DNA of 64,000 bases. Source: Hysterangium stoloniferum. Lineage: Eukaryota > Basidiomycota > Agaricomycetes > Hysterangiales > Hysterangiaceae. Position numbers and translations under genes: made by a program. Below the pieces are notes generated by a model. That model made no database searches, had not been told where the DNA came from, and worked only from the letters and a program-made list of their open reading frames with translations. The DNA lies in contig WHVD01000041.1 in assembly GCA_015178975.1 (NCBI GenBank), forward strand, positions 434,001 through 498,000. Direction: 5' to 3'. Shown here one piece after another: positions 33,191 to 46,190 of the stretch (its first letter is position 1; the number at the start of each line of letters is the position of its first letter).

Positions 33191-34192
33191 TTCACTTCTA
33201 GGGTTTTCCTCTTCTGGCATGCAGGATCTGTCGGCCTGGTGTATACCACATACAGCAGGTCGCTCTGTGATCCTGAACAGGAGTGTGACAATGTGATCAA
33301 TTTGCATATAGATGCTGGCAGAGTGTTAAATTTGATGATGAAACACACCTTTTTATAGGGGGAGTCCACCAATTATTGCAACTTTTCATATGAAGATGCT
33401 AATTGTGGACCATGCATTTGGAGGCTAATGTGTGTCAGAACCACTATACACCTCCCAGAGCACCAAACCTATATTGTCAGGAGGTGCTTCACTAACTGAC
33501 ACAAGATATTGAGACACAAGTACTTTTATTACAAGCTTATTAAATCCTTGTAGATTGTGTATTACAATAGAGTCAACTCATACTATTTTTGATACAGAGT
33601 AGGATGTCTTCCATTCTCTGCCATGGCGGCCATGAGTCTTCATCTCTGACTGTATGACTGAATTCAATGATTCCGTACAGAGGGAACACAGCATCGTAGG
33701 AATCATATAGTCAAAGATGAACTCCAAGAGCTTGTTGTGAAGGCTGAGAATGCTGGTAGGAAATTTCTTGGGGACAGTATTAAGAAAGCTCGAGGGATAT
33801 ATATGTGATTCATAGACATGGCTGACATTATATATATATATATATTTATTGGGAAGCTTCTACCAAAAACATATACGACAATGTCGAAAATTCCACTCTG
33901 GTCAGTCGCAGATATAAAACTGGTGGACTTGCGCACCATGGGTGCTGGAGGTAACGCTGAGAACTTTTCATCTATCTCGGTGTAGACTCCTAAGTAGAAT
34001 GATGAAGAATAACGGAAGGAAGGAAGATACAGCTTCGCTACTGAAAAAATACCTTTCGTGCACCAACACCAACGATTTACATACAGCTCAGCATGAATAT
34101 ATTTGCAGAAAAATCTCCAAGACAAGTGGTGACACGGTTAATACAACTTGAGATAAAATACTTCCGCTGGCATCCCTAGTTCATGTGTCCTT
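33191..34192. other. Region between Gypsy A and elongin C
   Basis: Continues the pre-insertion sequence of 25593. A (TA)n run lies at 33832-33845. A short coding-like segment at 33701-33792 (+) reads IVKDELQELVVKAENAGRKF, probably a relic exon of unknown origin. Nothing else can be supported. Confidence 0.35.
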
Positions 34193-34745
34193 CTACGCTT
34201 CAAGATAGTCAGCTGCCATCAATCTTCACAAGAGAGTAAGTGAAGAATACATCAGCTCGCCGATAAATATACATACGTTTCCAGAGCCAGCTCGGGTACA
34301 ATCCGTTCGGTAAAATCAGGGATGTCTTCTCCCGGCCCTGCCTTTTCGTACTGTGCTTTGAAAACAAGGTATTCCATAACTTTTTCGGTAACCACCGCTC
34401 GTCTGACATCGACAACTCAGCGTTAATGTTATCTTACTTGAAGGTATTGGATCATGACTCAAACCTACAAACTCAACTGGCAAGTGTTCGAGGTTGATTC
34501 CATAAATCCACCTGATCAAAAACAAAAAATAAGTCTATTATCCCATCGTGATATTCCAACACCTACTATCAAGCATGCCCCTCAAAAAGCCACTGCAATT
34601 GGCCGCTTTTCGTGGTATGAGGAACATGAACCCGTCATCGCTGCGAATCTTGATCCAGTCAGAATCATTCTACTAAGTTCCTCAGATTTTCGAAATAGGG
34701 ACAATTCTTTATAAGAACCACCTTATTATTTGCGTCTTGAGACAT
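34193..34745 (-). CDS. elc1: Elongin C (Skp1/BTB-POZ fold)
   Basis: Five exons on the minus strand: 34745-34722, 34669-34567, 34511-34469, 34402-34277, 34223-34193; introns of 52, 55, 66 and 53 nt with GT-AG ends. They join to 327 nt, 108 residues, in frame throughout. The protein starts MSQDANNKNDSDW, continues IKIRSDDGFMFLIPRKAANC (elongin C has [20 protein letters not shown] here), then VEYL-like TEKVMEYLVFKAQY, EDIPDFTERIVPELALE and the end LMAADYLEA (human end LLMAANFLDC). Length matches the family (about 100-112 aa). Elongin C is the adaptor in elongin BC-cullin E3 ligases and in the elongin transcription complex. No damage is visible, so this is a live host gene in a repeat-rich setting. 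The gene is so split that simple frame searches show only fragments. Confidence 0.85.
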
Positions 34746-35430
34746 TCTTAAAAGAATGTTGCGCGTGGCTTGAGTTGGATAGACGTGTTGTCGCTGATGT
34801 AATGACGCAGGCAATGTCCAATTGTTTACAACTGTTCCGAGTACCCAAGGCGGAGTTCAAAATTTAAAAAAATCCCGCTTTCTACCCACAGACAAATTGT
34901 GCCATCTCAAGAATGAGACCAATTAAGACACAATAATTTGGGATGTATATAGTATATACATAGATCTATGCACAAATATATAGATATACACTATATCATA
35001 TACACTCCAAATTACTGTACTAGAGGCTTTTTAGTAGTGCTCCCTGTAATTTTCTTATATTGTTCCAATAGTTAGTACACCCTCTGGGAATATTTCTAAG
35101 GTGGAGTAAATAGTTAGTTCCCATTGGAGTAAGCTGTCATTCTATTTTTAGACACCCCATATTGTCAAAGCACCTAACAGAACCCCCTTAACCTTTTCTC
35201 TTTGGATATCCTTCTGCTAGGTGAGTAGTTTTTCATCCTGTATGTATATACATATTAGCCATCTAATAGACTTTGGATATCCTTCTGCTAGCTTTGTGTG
35301 AGTCCACAGGTCCTGTTTGAGGTTGCCCCTACAGTTTCCCCATACTAGTTCAGTATAAAGTCTCCCCCTGTATTCTACTATCCCTTAGTTTGAATATTGA
35401 CTTAGGTATTCTGTTAAACTATAAGGCCAA
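34746..35430. other. Upstream region of elongin C and intergenic DNA
   Basis: No TATA box is clear. 34940-35010 is an AT-rich near-palindrome. Nothing coding seen. Confidence 0.4.
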
Positions 35431-35439
35431 AGGGGATCT

Positions 35440-36310
35440 ATGCTGGGGGGCCAATGATAGAAATCATACTAGTTGGGAAGTCTGACCCTACAAAACAAAT
35501 GGAGCTTAGCTTCAATGTATGTGTAGTGTCCTCACATGAACTGTTAAGGTGCTCTGGTATTTCAAACAGAGCAGACAGTAGGATGGAGACTAAAGACAAC
35601 ACTTAGCTCAATTGACCAGAGGACTAAAATACTAAGAGTCATGTAGGTAAGAGTCATGGCTTGTGGATGACATCTTCAAGAGGATTAAGAGAAGAGTAAG
35701 TAATCTTAAGTTGATATTCGAACTGGAGAACTATAGCATACATGAGGGGGTTTTCATACAAAGTATGACAGATGAATGGAAGGCTGACCAAGGAAGTGAG
35801 AAGTCATGATGGGTCAAAGGAAGCAGGAAAAAGGGCAAGGATCAACTAAGACTAAATGTGATAAAGACACAAGTATTCTAAAAGTTGTGAGGTGGCAAAT
35901 AGAAGATACATACAGAATAGGTGATGGGAGAGCATCAGGATGGAGATGGAATGGGATGGCCAAAAGGGTAATCTGCAGAGGGACAGGTGTCAGGGCATTG
36001 CAGGCAATGACACCATGGTCAGGGATACTGATAGCAGGGTGCCAGATGGTTACAAGGATAAAACCAAGTTGCAGTGGTCTGAACTGATAGGATTCTAACA
36101 TATTCCCCCACTTTGTTATTAGTGTCTTGGACTCTAGTCTTTGGCAATTCCAGACTCTAATCATTGTCAGCTTTAGACTCTGGCCCTCCAGGTAACAGCT
36201 AAGTCTTGATTACTTTGTTTACAATGTACTTCTTGTTGGTTTCCAAAATACCAGAGCACCCAGACAGTTCATGTGAGGGTGCAACACATAAGTTGAAGCC
36301 AAGATCCACT
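35440..36310. repeat. Pair of facing, degenerate LTR ends
   Basis: 35510-35560 (GCTTCAATGTATGTGTAGTG, then CTCACATGAACTGT) and 36250-36305 (inverted: ACCAGAGCACCCAGACAGTT, GTGAGGGTGCAACACATAAG) are inverted copies of an LTR core related to families A and B. They seem to be remnants of two LTRs in opposite orientation. Confidence 0.45.
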
Positions 36311-36365
36311 TGTCTTAGAACTGAACCCCCAGTTAAGTCCAGGTCTTTGATCTCAACTTGGAGTT

Positions 36366-36830
36366 CATGTTTTAATCAAAGCTGAATTCTTCTGGACTAT
36401 TTGACCTACCAAAAAGCTTGCTGAGAAATATCTTGGCCCTTGTGAGATTATGGCTCAAGCTGGCACACACCCCTTGGCCCTTTGGATTCCCAATACCATG
36501 TGTGGTACATCCTGTCTTCCCCATCTCTATGTTAGAACCCAGCATGCTGAATACCATTCCTGAATGCATTCAACTTCCAACTCCACCAGTCACTATCAAC
36601 AGACAGCCCAAGTTTGAAATTGAAGCTGTTCTAGATTCAAAAATTGATAATTGGTGATGCACCTGGAAGCTACTCTACTTAGTTAAGTGATCTGGCTATG
36701 AAGATTCTGATGAAGAAACATCTTGGATTCTTGCTACAACTTGGAAATGCTACTGAAGTTGTTTCAGACTTCCATGGTGCAAATGTGGGTAAGCCAGGAC
36801 TGTTATCTAACTTTTAACAGTTTGCCAGCC
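36366..36830 (+). mobile_element. Chromovirus fragment (integrase end and chromodomain)
   Basis: Translations match the end of Gypsy family A pol: TKKLAEKYLGP, HPVFPISMLEPSMLNTIPEC, IEAVLDSKIDN and a chromodomain remnant ending DEETSWILATT. Strongly decayed. No LTR is attached, although a family A LTR lies 700 bp downstream in the same orientation. Confidence 0.75.
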
Positions 36831-37523
36831 CTCCAATAATTGCTATCCCTTCATTTTAGATTCACCTCATTACTCTCAGTTTGTCCTATGTCTCTCTGGC
36901 CTTGCTTTAGTCCTCTTAGTTCATTGTCTGTTTTTGGTCCGCTGATGTCTTTTGTTTTCTTACAGTCCACACTTGTTGTTCTTCTCATAGATTTACATTT
37001 TATTTAATAGTCATGCTCTCCAGATCTTCCACATTTTGCCCCTGTACACTTTCTCCTATGTTGGCAGGCCTTGTCCTTTTTCTCTGCCATCCCTCTATTC
37101 CCACCATCATTACCTCCCAGTCTATACTCTGCCCAAAGCCTCCCTCATCTTTTTGGCCCACCACTGTTCCCTCCACTTAGTACTGTACCAAGCCATGCAT
37201 GGCCTCCAATATCTCCTTCTACATCTTGCTAATATCCCACAACACTTCCACCACAGGCTCCAATGTTGTTGATGCATAGCTGCACCCCTTCTTCACCCTG
37301 TTGCACTGTGCACAAGCTAGGCCCATGGTGTGCAGTGGACCACTGCTACTGTGCATCTTGTACAGGACAGCAGACCCATGACAGCAGGCTTCCTATAAAC
37401 ACATTAGCAAGACAAAAAAGAATAACAAGAATGAGGTTACTCACCAGTCAGCTCCCACCAACTCCCCCAGTTCATTCTCTTCCTCCCCTCCACCTTGTCA
37501 TCCTGGCATTTCCACTTTCCCTG
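36831..37523. other. Pyrimidine-rich relic, possibly former Gypsy interior
   Basis: Lies between the chromodomain fragment and the family A LTR, at the place where the full element has its post-pol spacer. No coding frame is convincing. Confidence 0.35.
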
Positions 37524-37528
37524 CAACC

Positions 37529-38685
37529 TGTTATGACCGTGTCGCAACCCTATCGGTCCCGAGGTTATCGCCACTTATCAACGTTTTCAAGTCACCACTT
37601 CGGAAACCATCGGCCCCGAAGCTGACGTATGTTTTCGCGATGATCAAACTCTGTTTACGCCCACGTCAAAATAACTCGTATTGTCTGGTTAAACTTTTGA
37701 TACCTCCCTTTTATTATGTTGATCCATTCAATCCTATGTTTCACCTATGTCTATCTATATTTGTAGTCCTTGAACTATTTCCTTTTATTGTAATTCCGCT
37801 CTCAGTGATCATCGGCCTCCGAACTAATCATAAACTTCCCATTCCTAGTCAAGCTTATTGTTAATACCGTTTTCCGCCCTTCTCCCCATTAGTATTTTCT
37901 AGACGCCTGTTACTTGTATATGAACCCGCTGTAGTTGTAGTTACTAGGCAATCAGAATATCGACTCAGAATACCCTCATACGTCTGTAACAGTCTCATAC
38001 TAAGAATCCCCCCATCCGCCTTCGCATGTGCTCGCCCACTTCCAGCCCCGACCCCTTGGCCCAACGCTCAACTTGTCCTTCAGTCCTGATCGGTATCTCA
38101 CCGAAAGGAACTCTTTGGGATTAGTCTTCGCCCATCCAAAATCTAAGGACACCTATGGATATTTGCAAGGACACAGCACATAAGCTGAAGCCAAGTCCTT
38201 CCGATCGGTCCCTGTCGGCCACCAACATTAGAGGTTATCATCGGCCTCCGAACTAATCATAACCTTCCTGTTCCTAGTCAAGCTTATTTGTCAATACTGT
38301 TTTCCACTCTTCTCCTAGTTAGTGTTTCCTAGATGCGGAATACTTGTATATGAACCCATTGTAGTTGTAGTTACTAGGCAATCAGAATATCGACTCAGAA
38401 TACCCTCTTATACCTTTAGCAGTCTCATACTAAATACTCTACTATCCACCTCTGTGTGCGCTCGCCCACTCTCAGTCTCCGATCCCTTGGCCTGACACTC
38501 AACTTATCCTTCGGTTCCGATCAGTAGTTCTGCCGAGAGGTATTCGTTAGGACTAGTCTTCGCCCATCCGAAATTTAAGGACACCCGACGGAAAGTTGCG
38601 AGGGTGCAGCACATAAGCTGAAGCCAAGTCCTTCCGATTGGTCCCCGTCAGCCTACCGACATTAGTCAGTTTTCAGTTCTTAACA
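37529..38685 (+). mobile_element. Composite family A LTR (one LTR plus a second partial LTR)
   Basis: 37529-38231 follows the family A LTR nearly to its end, then at 38232 the sequence jumps back to GGTTATCATCGGCCTCCGAA and runs through a second LTR 3' part to CAGTTCTTAACA at 38685. Flanks CAACC and GTAAG do not match, so this is not a simple solo LTR; recombination between two insertions is likely. Confidence 0.8.
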
Positions 38686-38690
38686 GTAAG

Positions 38691-38969
38691 TCGGAACATT
38701 GGCATAGAGAAAGTGAGAAGGGTTGACAAGGATGATCTAGTGAAGGTTGATCCTGTTAGAATGAAAGAAGGGAAGGGGGATCAGGGCACAGAATAGTGAC
38801 CCTAGTGGACAAATAGACCACTCAGACTCAGACTCAGACTCAGATTGACCACATGTGGACAGAACCAAAGCCATGAATAAGGACTACTATGGATACATGT
38901 GGGTACTTAGGGTTCCGAACCACATATTCCAACAGGGCCATGGAGCAAAGTATCTAGAACAAACACTGG
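38691..38969. other. Spacer with a CAGACT microsatellite
   Basis: A (CAGACT)n run of about four units at 38821-38846. Nothing else seen. Confidence 0.4.
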
Positions 38970-38974
38970 GAGTC

Positions 38975-39279
38975 TGTAAGGGTGACTCTCTAGACCACAC
39001 TAACTCGCACTATGACTGAGTTGGGGTACTAGCAGAGGAAATCCAAAGAGAGTTTATACCTGTCTAATTACATACATGTAGAATACAATATTACTTACCT
39101 AGCAGAGGAAATCTGAAGAGAAAAGTCTAAGGAATCCTCAGCTAGTGGGTGACTAACTAAAGGTGCAGCGGAGTTTGAAAATGTGATAACAACAAGATGC
39201 CCCCCTCAGTCTTTACTTATGAAACTATATTAAGGAGAGTCAGAAATGAAATTAGAAAACTTAAGATTGTCCCCTGACA
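38975..39279 (-). repeat. 3' LTR of Gypsy family C
   Basis: TGTAAGGGTGACTC to CCCCTGACA on the plus strand. The element's polypurine tract AAAAGGGGGAGTGA (minus strand) abuts it at 39280-39293. Confidence 0.9.
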
Positions 39280-41747
39280 TCACTCCCCCTTTTAAGGTAT
39301 GGTGTCCTGACATGGTGTTGCTGCCAGTAGAGTCCAGGCTTGACCTTTTGAAACCCTGGAATCTGGGTCACTCGTACTGTGGTGGTTGGAGGTTGCCTTG
39401 ATCCTCGAATAGGGCCCTGGATTGTTACTGCCTCTGGATGTTGTGTGTGGAAGTCTGCTGTCAAGGCAGGGGTGAATACCTTATGTCCTGGTTCCCAGCT
39501 ATTATGTTCCATGCTGAAACCTTGCCATTTTATGAGGTATTCAATTCGCCCATATCTCCATCTACTGTCCAATACCTTCTCAACCTCATACTCAACCTCT
39601 TCTTCCACCACTATTGGATCTGGGGGTGGTTTAGCATGGTGGCCAATGATCGGATCCTCAATCTTTGGTGTCAGTTTCACCACATTGAAGACTGGGTGAA
39701 GTCTATTCATTGACCTGGGCAGTTCCAACCTATAGGCAATTGGTGTGAGACCTGTTCAAGTACCTTAAATGGCCCTAATCAAAGGTGTGAAAGCTTCTTT
39801 GAGGGTTGGGCCATTTGAATGTCACTGGCATCTAGGAAAACTTGGTCTCCTGCCTTGAAGTTTGGTGCTGGGGTTCACCGATGGTTATAGTACTTTGCCA
39901 TCTCATCCTTTGCTTTAACCAGTGCTGCTTTTGCCTCTTCAAGAGTTTCAGCCATTCGATCTCGAAAATCATTCACTGATTCTACCTTGTTGGATTGAAG
40001 GTCTGGTTCAAAACCCATTTGTGGATGATGTCCACAGTCTAACATGAATGGTGTCTGTTGTGTAGATGCATGGATATGGTTGTTATATTGGAATTCTGCA
40101 AGTGGGAGAAGATCAACCCAGTCTTATTGGCGCTGATTTACAAAAATCCGTAGATATGTCTCCAACTCATGATTGACTCATTCAGTCTGCCCATCAGCCT
40201 AAGGGTGGTAGGCTGTGGAATAGGCTGGTTGAATACCAAGGAGTCAGTATAATTCCCGAGTGAATTGACTTGCAAACTGTGATCCACAATCTGAGATAAC
40301 TCGCTGTGGAAGTCCATGATGCTTCCACACATCCTTGAAAAAGATCCAAGCTGCACCAACAGAGTCAACAGTCTTATGTGTAGGTAGGAAGTGACCACAC
40401 TTTGTCATGAGATCTACAATCACCATCACTGAATCATACCCTTGGGATTCAGGTAGGTCAACTATGAAGTCAACACTAGTTGTATCCCATCAATCTTCTG
40501 GTGTGACATTTGGGTGTAATTCCCCAATTGGGATTCAACGCTGGAACTTGGTGTGCATACAGATGTCACAGGTCTTGACATACTGCCCTATATATTGTGA
40601 TATACCTGGCCACCAAAAGTTGCGACTGATCAGCTCTAAGGTCTTCCATTGTCCTGCATAGCCAGTGACCCGAGAGTCATGATGCTGTTCCACAATTCTA
40701 CACCTCAGTTCTGGGTCAGTTGGTACATATATTTTTCCCCGATACAATACCAGTCCATCCTCCTCTGACCATTCCATTAATCTGATGGATCGGCCACCAG
40801 ATCTTCGGAGCTCCTTCACTGCTGTGATCGCTGCTTCCTCCTGTTCACCCGTCTCATTTCCTTGACGAATAGCAGTGAGGAATTCACGTTCTGGCCCATG
40901 TATTGACACACCCTCCATGGCTTGAATTGCAAAAAACTCTGGTTTAAGTAGGGTTATGTCTGAGTTGTCACCCTCACCAGAGCCATAGTCAGGCTGGCGA
41001 GAGAGTGCATCAGTTTTGCCCATCGAGTGTCCTGGTCAGTGGTGCAGTTGGAAATCAAAATGTGCCAGGAACAGGGACCATCGGGCCTGTCTTCGATTTA
41101 ACTTCTTTGAGGACATGAAGTACTCAAGATTTTTGTGGTCAGTCCACACCTCCACTGAGTGTCGTGCCCCCTCTAGGAAATGTCTCCACTCATCAAAGGC
41201 ATGGATCACTGCAAGCATCTCTTTGTCATGGATCTCATAATTGTGTTTGACAGCTGACAGGCTTTTTGAGTAAAAGGCAACAGGATGCCACTTTCCATCG
41301 TCCTGCTGTTGTAAGAGGACTGCTCCAGTCGCATGGTCTGATGAGTCAGCTTCAACTCGAAATGGTTTTGAGTCATCGGGCATTGTCAGAATCAGTGTAT
41401 TTGTAACCAGATCCTTGAGGAAAAGGAAAGCTTGGTCCTCTGTTATAGTCCACCTCCAAGCTGATTCCTTGTTTGTGAGGTCAAACAGTGGTCGTGCATG
41501 GTGGGAGAAATCTGCTATAAATCGCCTATAGAAGTTGGTAAACCCAAGGAAGGCTTGTACCTCTTTCTGGCTAGTTGGAGTAGGCCAATCACGCACACCT
41601 GACACCTTGATTGGGTCCATCTCTGCTTGGTTTTAAGATATGACTAGGCCCAGGTATTCAATCTTTGTTCTTTCAAACTCACACTTCTCTGGCTTAAGGT
41701 AGAGCTTATACTCACGAAGATGCTCAAGGACCAGTAATAGGACACAG

Positions 41748-42480
41748 TGTTACGACCATGTCGCAGCCGTTCGGCCCAAGGTTATCACCACCTATCGACG
41801 ATTCAAGTTATCGCTCAAGTCACCACATCGGAAACCATCGCCCCCAATGCTGACGTATGCTTTCGCGGTGATCAAACTCCATTTACGCCCACGTCAAAAA
41901 TACTCGTATTATCTGGTTAAACTTTTGATATGTCCCTTTTATTATGTTGATCCGTTCTATCCTATGTTTCACATATGTCTATCTATATTTGTAGTCCTCG
42001 AACTATTTCCTTTTACCGTAATTCTGCTCTCAGTTATCATCGGCCTCCAAACTAATCATAAACTTCCCATTCCTAGTCGAGCCTATTGTTAATACCATTT
42101 TCCGCCTTTCTCCCCGTTAGTATTTTCTAGATGCCTGTTACTTGTATATGAACCCGCTGTAGTTGTAGTAACTAGGCAATCAGAATATTGACTCAGAATA
42201 CCCTCTTATGTCTGTAGCAGTCTCATACTAAGGATCCCCTCATCCGCCTTCGCGTGTGCTCACCCACTTCTGGCCCCGACCCCTTGGCCCGACACTCGAC
42301 TTGTCCTTCAGTCCTGATCGGTATCTCGCCGAAAGGAACTCTTTAGGATTAGTCTTCGCCCGTCCTAAATTTAAGGACACACTACAGATATTTGCAAGGG
42401 CACAGCACATAAGCTGAAGCCAAGTCCTTCTGATCGGTCCCTGTTGGCCACTGACATTAGTCAGTTTTCAGTTCTTAACA
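41748..42480 (+). mobile_element. Solo LTR, family A, nested in Gypsy family C
   Basis: A 733-bp LTR from TGTTACGACCATG to TTCTTAACA with the perfect target duplication CACAG (41743-41747 and 42481-42485). It lies in the pol region of family C, in opposite orientation to its host. Confidence 0.94.
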
Positions 42481-44810
42481 CACAGCAATGTTCCTCAAGT
42501 GTCTTGGTAAAGATGAGGATGTCATCCAGGTAGACACATACGACTCCTTCAGCAATCAAATCCCGAAAAATATCATTCATCATAGTCTGGAAGGTTGCTG
42601 AGCTGTTAGTGAGACCAAAAAACATGACTAAGGGTTCAAACAACCCTCTATTTGTTCGGAAGGCAGCCTTCCACTCATCCCCCTCTTTTATGCGAACATT
42701 GTTGTAGCCCCATCTAACATCAAGCTTTGTGAAATACCATGCCCCTTTCAATTGATTTACCAGCTCTACAATGAGTGGGAGTGGATATCGATTTTTTATG
42801 CTTTGGTCATTCAGTATACAGTAATCTTGGACAAGTCGAAGGGAGCCATCCTTCTTCTTGATGAAGAAAACTGGGGATGCCATGGGTGACTTAGAAGGAT
42901 GTATCCGACCAGTTGCCAAGTTTTCAGCAATAAAGATATCCAGCTCTGTCTGCTCATTGAGGGACATAGGGTAGACCTTACAATTGGTTGATTTTGCATC
43001 AGGGATTAGTTCAATTGCATGGTCCCAATGTTTTCGATCTGGTAATGAATCAAATGACTCCTTAGAAAACACATCTTCAAAGGTGTGGAGATACTCTGGG
43101 ATGACATCTCGGAAACCTTTTGGACTCAATGTGTTGAACCTTGCACTAGCCTCTGCTAATCGCTGAGACACTGTAGCAGATGCTTGAATCTGACTTGGAG
43201 TCAGTTCTGGGTGCAGCACTGTGACAAATACCCGATCTCCATCTTCAATCGAGTCATCTGTTTGGTCCTGCACCTCATCAGGCTGATCAGGTAGCAAGTC
43301 AGGAATTGGCTCTTCTATTTCCTCAGATGTGAAGATTGGGGCTGGGGCATCTCTGCAAGCTTGTAAACATCTGATCTCTTCACATGCCCGGAGGGTTGAT
43401 ATTTTACACTCTTTACAGTGTGGGTTGCAATGAGTCATCTTGACTTCTTGTGTCTGCCAATTTATCTCAGGATTGTGATCCTGAAGCCAGGTATAGCCAA
43501 GTAAAAGGGATCCCTTCCCAAGCTTGGTGACTGCAAATAATGCCTTCTCTGAGTGGTCCTTGTAATGGAGGACCAGTTCAGCAACTTCAGTGATTGAACC
43601 TGCTTCATTGGGTGTCCCATCTATATTGTACACATGGACTGGGTAAAGGAGTGATCATGTGGCAATTCCATTTTCATGCACATAGTCTCAGTCAATGAAC
43701 AAACCAGTTGCACCGCAATCAACCAATGCACGAGTCGATTGGAGGAGACCAGTATCAGTTGTTTGGAGTTCAACCTTTAGGTGTAATGATTTGGCAGTTG
43801 CAGTTGAGGCAATAATGAAAGATTTTGGAAGACGGTGTTCCCAAACTGGTCTTCTACGATGTGAATGGACAGAAGGGGGCTTGGATGGAGTAGGTATGAC
43901 TTGAATTCCAGTGCCCTCACTCAATGGAGGTTCAACTTCAGATGTATTAACTGTACATACATCATCAACTGAGAGGACACTGAATCTATTTGAAAGTGGC
44001 AGCGAGGGCATACCCTTCACTCGCTGCTGTCGGGAAAACCCAAAACAGGCTGTAGATCAGCCCCTCACGGAGAATCATCAGCTTCAGCCACCCTACTACA
44101 AGCAATTCGGACATCCGCTTCAGCAAGCAGGATATCCATAGCCATGTCCTGTCCTTCCTGATCAAGGCTAGTGAGTAGCAAACGGATCCTCTGCAGTTTA
44201 CGAGGGCAGTCTCGACTAAAGTGACCCGGTTGACAACATTCGAAGCAGAGGGTCAAAGGAAGGCTGCAGCCTTTGGTTGCATCGATGTCCATCGCATCGA
44301 TTGGTTTTGAGAAAGGTAGAGTCAGTGTAGGGTGTGGGGGAAGTGGGGGAACGACGTGAGGGAATATTGGGGGTTTCGGTGTGACCGGTCACATTGTGAC
44401 ACCTGCTGAATGAAAGATTTTGTTCACATTTCAGTTTCAGTCAAAGCGGGAAGTGGCGTCGTACCAGCCTTGCTCATTGTCATCATTCGGGGAGTTTTCC
44501 ATCGTCACAACCTGGGTCTGGATACTCAGTAAGAGGCATGTCGATATTTCATCACGATAGCTAATGAGTCTTTGTAACCTGCAAGGTCAACGAGTTCTCG
44601 AAACTCATCAGTGTACTCATCGACCATTCTTCGGGCTTGATGGTATGTCGTTCCTTCTAATTTGATATGGGCCATAGCTGCTTCATCAGCTGGAAAGAAT
44701 TCACACTCAAAGGTCTGCATGAAGGTCTCCCACGAAGGCATTGTCTCTCCTTGACTCCACAACTGATTCACAAAAAGGGTGGCTTGACCGGTCTTCATGA
44801 ATGACACCAC

Positions 44811-45142
44811 TGTAAGGGCAACCCTAATAGTGGATATCACACTAGTAGAGGAAATCCAAAGATATATATAAATGACTAAATACAAGATAACTATCTACTC
44901 ACCTAGTAGAGGAAATCCAAAGAGAAAAGTCTAAGGAAACTCTACCAGGTGTGACACGTCAGCTATACAGCACACAGTGTATTTTCCCACGCATTAAGCG
45001 CCCTCTTACATCAGTTCAATGTACCCTATAAAGAATAAGGTGTCCTGTTATGGGGAGGTAATAAAATGGAATAGACAATAAGGCATAATCTGGGGGGTAC
45101 TAATCTGGGGAAAATAAAGTGTGAATGACTTGTCCCCTTACA
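44811..45142 (-). mobile_element. Small solo LTR related to family C, nested in its gag
   Basis: A 332-bp LTR from TGTAAGGGCAACCC to GTCCCCTTACA, flanked by the perfect target duplication ACCAC (44806-44810 and 45143-45147). It shares with the family C LTR the tips and the block GGAAATCCAAAGAGAAAAGT, but differs elsewhere, so it is a sister family. Confidence 0.85.
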
Positions 45143-45617
45143 ACCACCCACTGAACCTTCGTCTCATCCATCTGGAATTTCAACCCATTCATGCTGATGT
45201 ACAACAGACATGAATTGTAGAAGGTACATCTGCCAGATCGATCACCATCATACACGTTTGGGAGTGGAACCTTCAGACCTGAGTTGGTTGAAATGGCAGA
45301 AGAGGTCAATGTAGGTAACACAGTCAGTTGTGGAGGATTCATTGGTGGTTGCGATTGTACGGTAAGTTGCTGGAGGATTTGTTGCAACAAGTCTGTGTTT
45401 TGTTTCTGGGAGGCTTGGAGTTCGTGAATGTCATTACTGTGCTGTTCCAGCACCTGGTGAGGATCAGTTATAGAAGCCAACATGATGGTAAAAGTGAGGG
45501 GTGAGAACCACATGCAAACTCGAATTAGAGATCTGTAGAGATGTCAAACTCGTGATATTGAATATAGCTTGAAAATCATGGTGGTAGTTCCAGTCACTCG
45601 ATGAGAGACTTTTCTTC

Positions 45618-45922
45618 TGTAAGGGCAACTCTCTAGACCACACTAACTTGCACTATGACTGAGTTGGGGTACTAGCAGAGGAAATCCAAAGAGAGTTTAT
45701 ACCTGTCTAATTACATACCTGTAGAATACAATATTACTTACCTAGCAGAGGAAATCCGAAGAGAAAAGTCTAAGGAATCCTTGGCTAGCGGGTGACTAAC
45801 TAAAGGTGCAGCGGAGTTTGAAAATGTGATAACAACAAGATGCCCCCCTCAGTCTTTACTTATGGAGCTATATTAAGGAGAGTCAGAAGTGAAATTGGAA
45901 AACTTAAGATTGTCCCCTGACA
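45618..45922 (-). repeat. 5' LTR of Gypsy family C
   Basis: Same ends and length as 38975-39279. Just inside it, on the sense strand, AGAAAAGTCT also occurs (as complement) in the LTR, a 10-nt candidate for self-priming like family A, but weaker. Confidence 0.88.
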
Positions 45923-45927
45923 GAGTC

Positions 45928-46190
45928 CAACTGGAAGTCTGGGCTGGGAAATGGCTAGGGACATGTGAAGAAGTCAACTGTCAAAGGGCAGAGTCCGAAG
46001 GGTTCCGGGTCATAACAGGAGGTGTCTAGTCAAGGGCAGAATACCAAAATGGGATTTGAGTTGAAGGGTACTTGAGGGATGATGGTCAGGTTCCAGTGGA
46101 TTCTGGATCTTGATACTAGTCTGGAAGATGGTTCAGAACCTGATATGATATCCAGGAAATAATCTGTGGAGTCTCTGGAAATGGATCTTC
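45928..46190 (-). repeat. LTR relic shared with 20950-21190
   Basis: Matches 20950-21190 block by block (AAGTGTCTAGTCAAGG-like, GGTACTTGAGGGATGA, TGGATTCTGGATCTTGATAC). It is the pre-insertion target of Gypsy family C. Confidence 0.6.

Larger units (their letters stand above)
38975..45922 (-). mobile_element. Chromodomain Gypsy retrotransposon (family C), decayed, with two nested LTRs
   Basis: LTRs 38975-39279 and 45618-45922 (305 bp each, about 4 % different) and the target duplication GAGTC (38970-38974 and 45923-45927) delimit it. On the minus strand: gag about 44530-45490 with zinc knuckle CFECCQPGHFSRDC near 44250; protease with LVDCGATGLFID near 43700; reverse transcriptase about 42480-43000 with [11 protein letters not shown]; RNase H about 41040-41420; integrase about 39950-40680 with FWWPGISQYIGQYVKTC; chromodomain about 39340-39610 with LIKWQGFSMEHNSWEP. 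It is broken at roughly eight or more places, apart from two later insertions: a family A solo LTR at 41748-42480 and a small solo LTR at 44811-45142. Confidence 0.93.

Noticed and set aside
33703-34125. A 140-codon minus-strand frame downstream of elongin C
   Set aside because: Aromatic/Ser-rich with a (TA)n-coded stretch (INIYIYIM); no family resemblance and not an exon continuation of elongin C.
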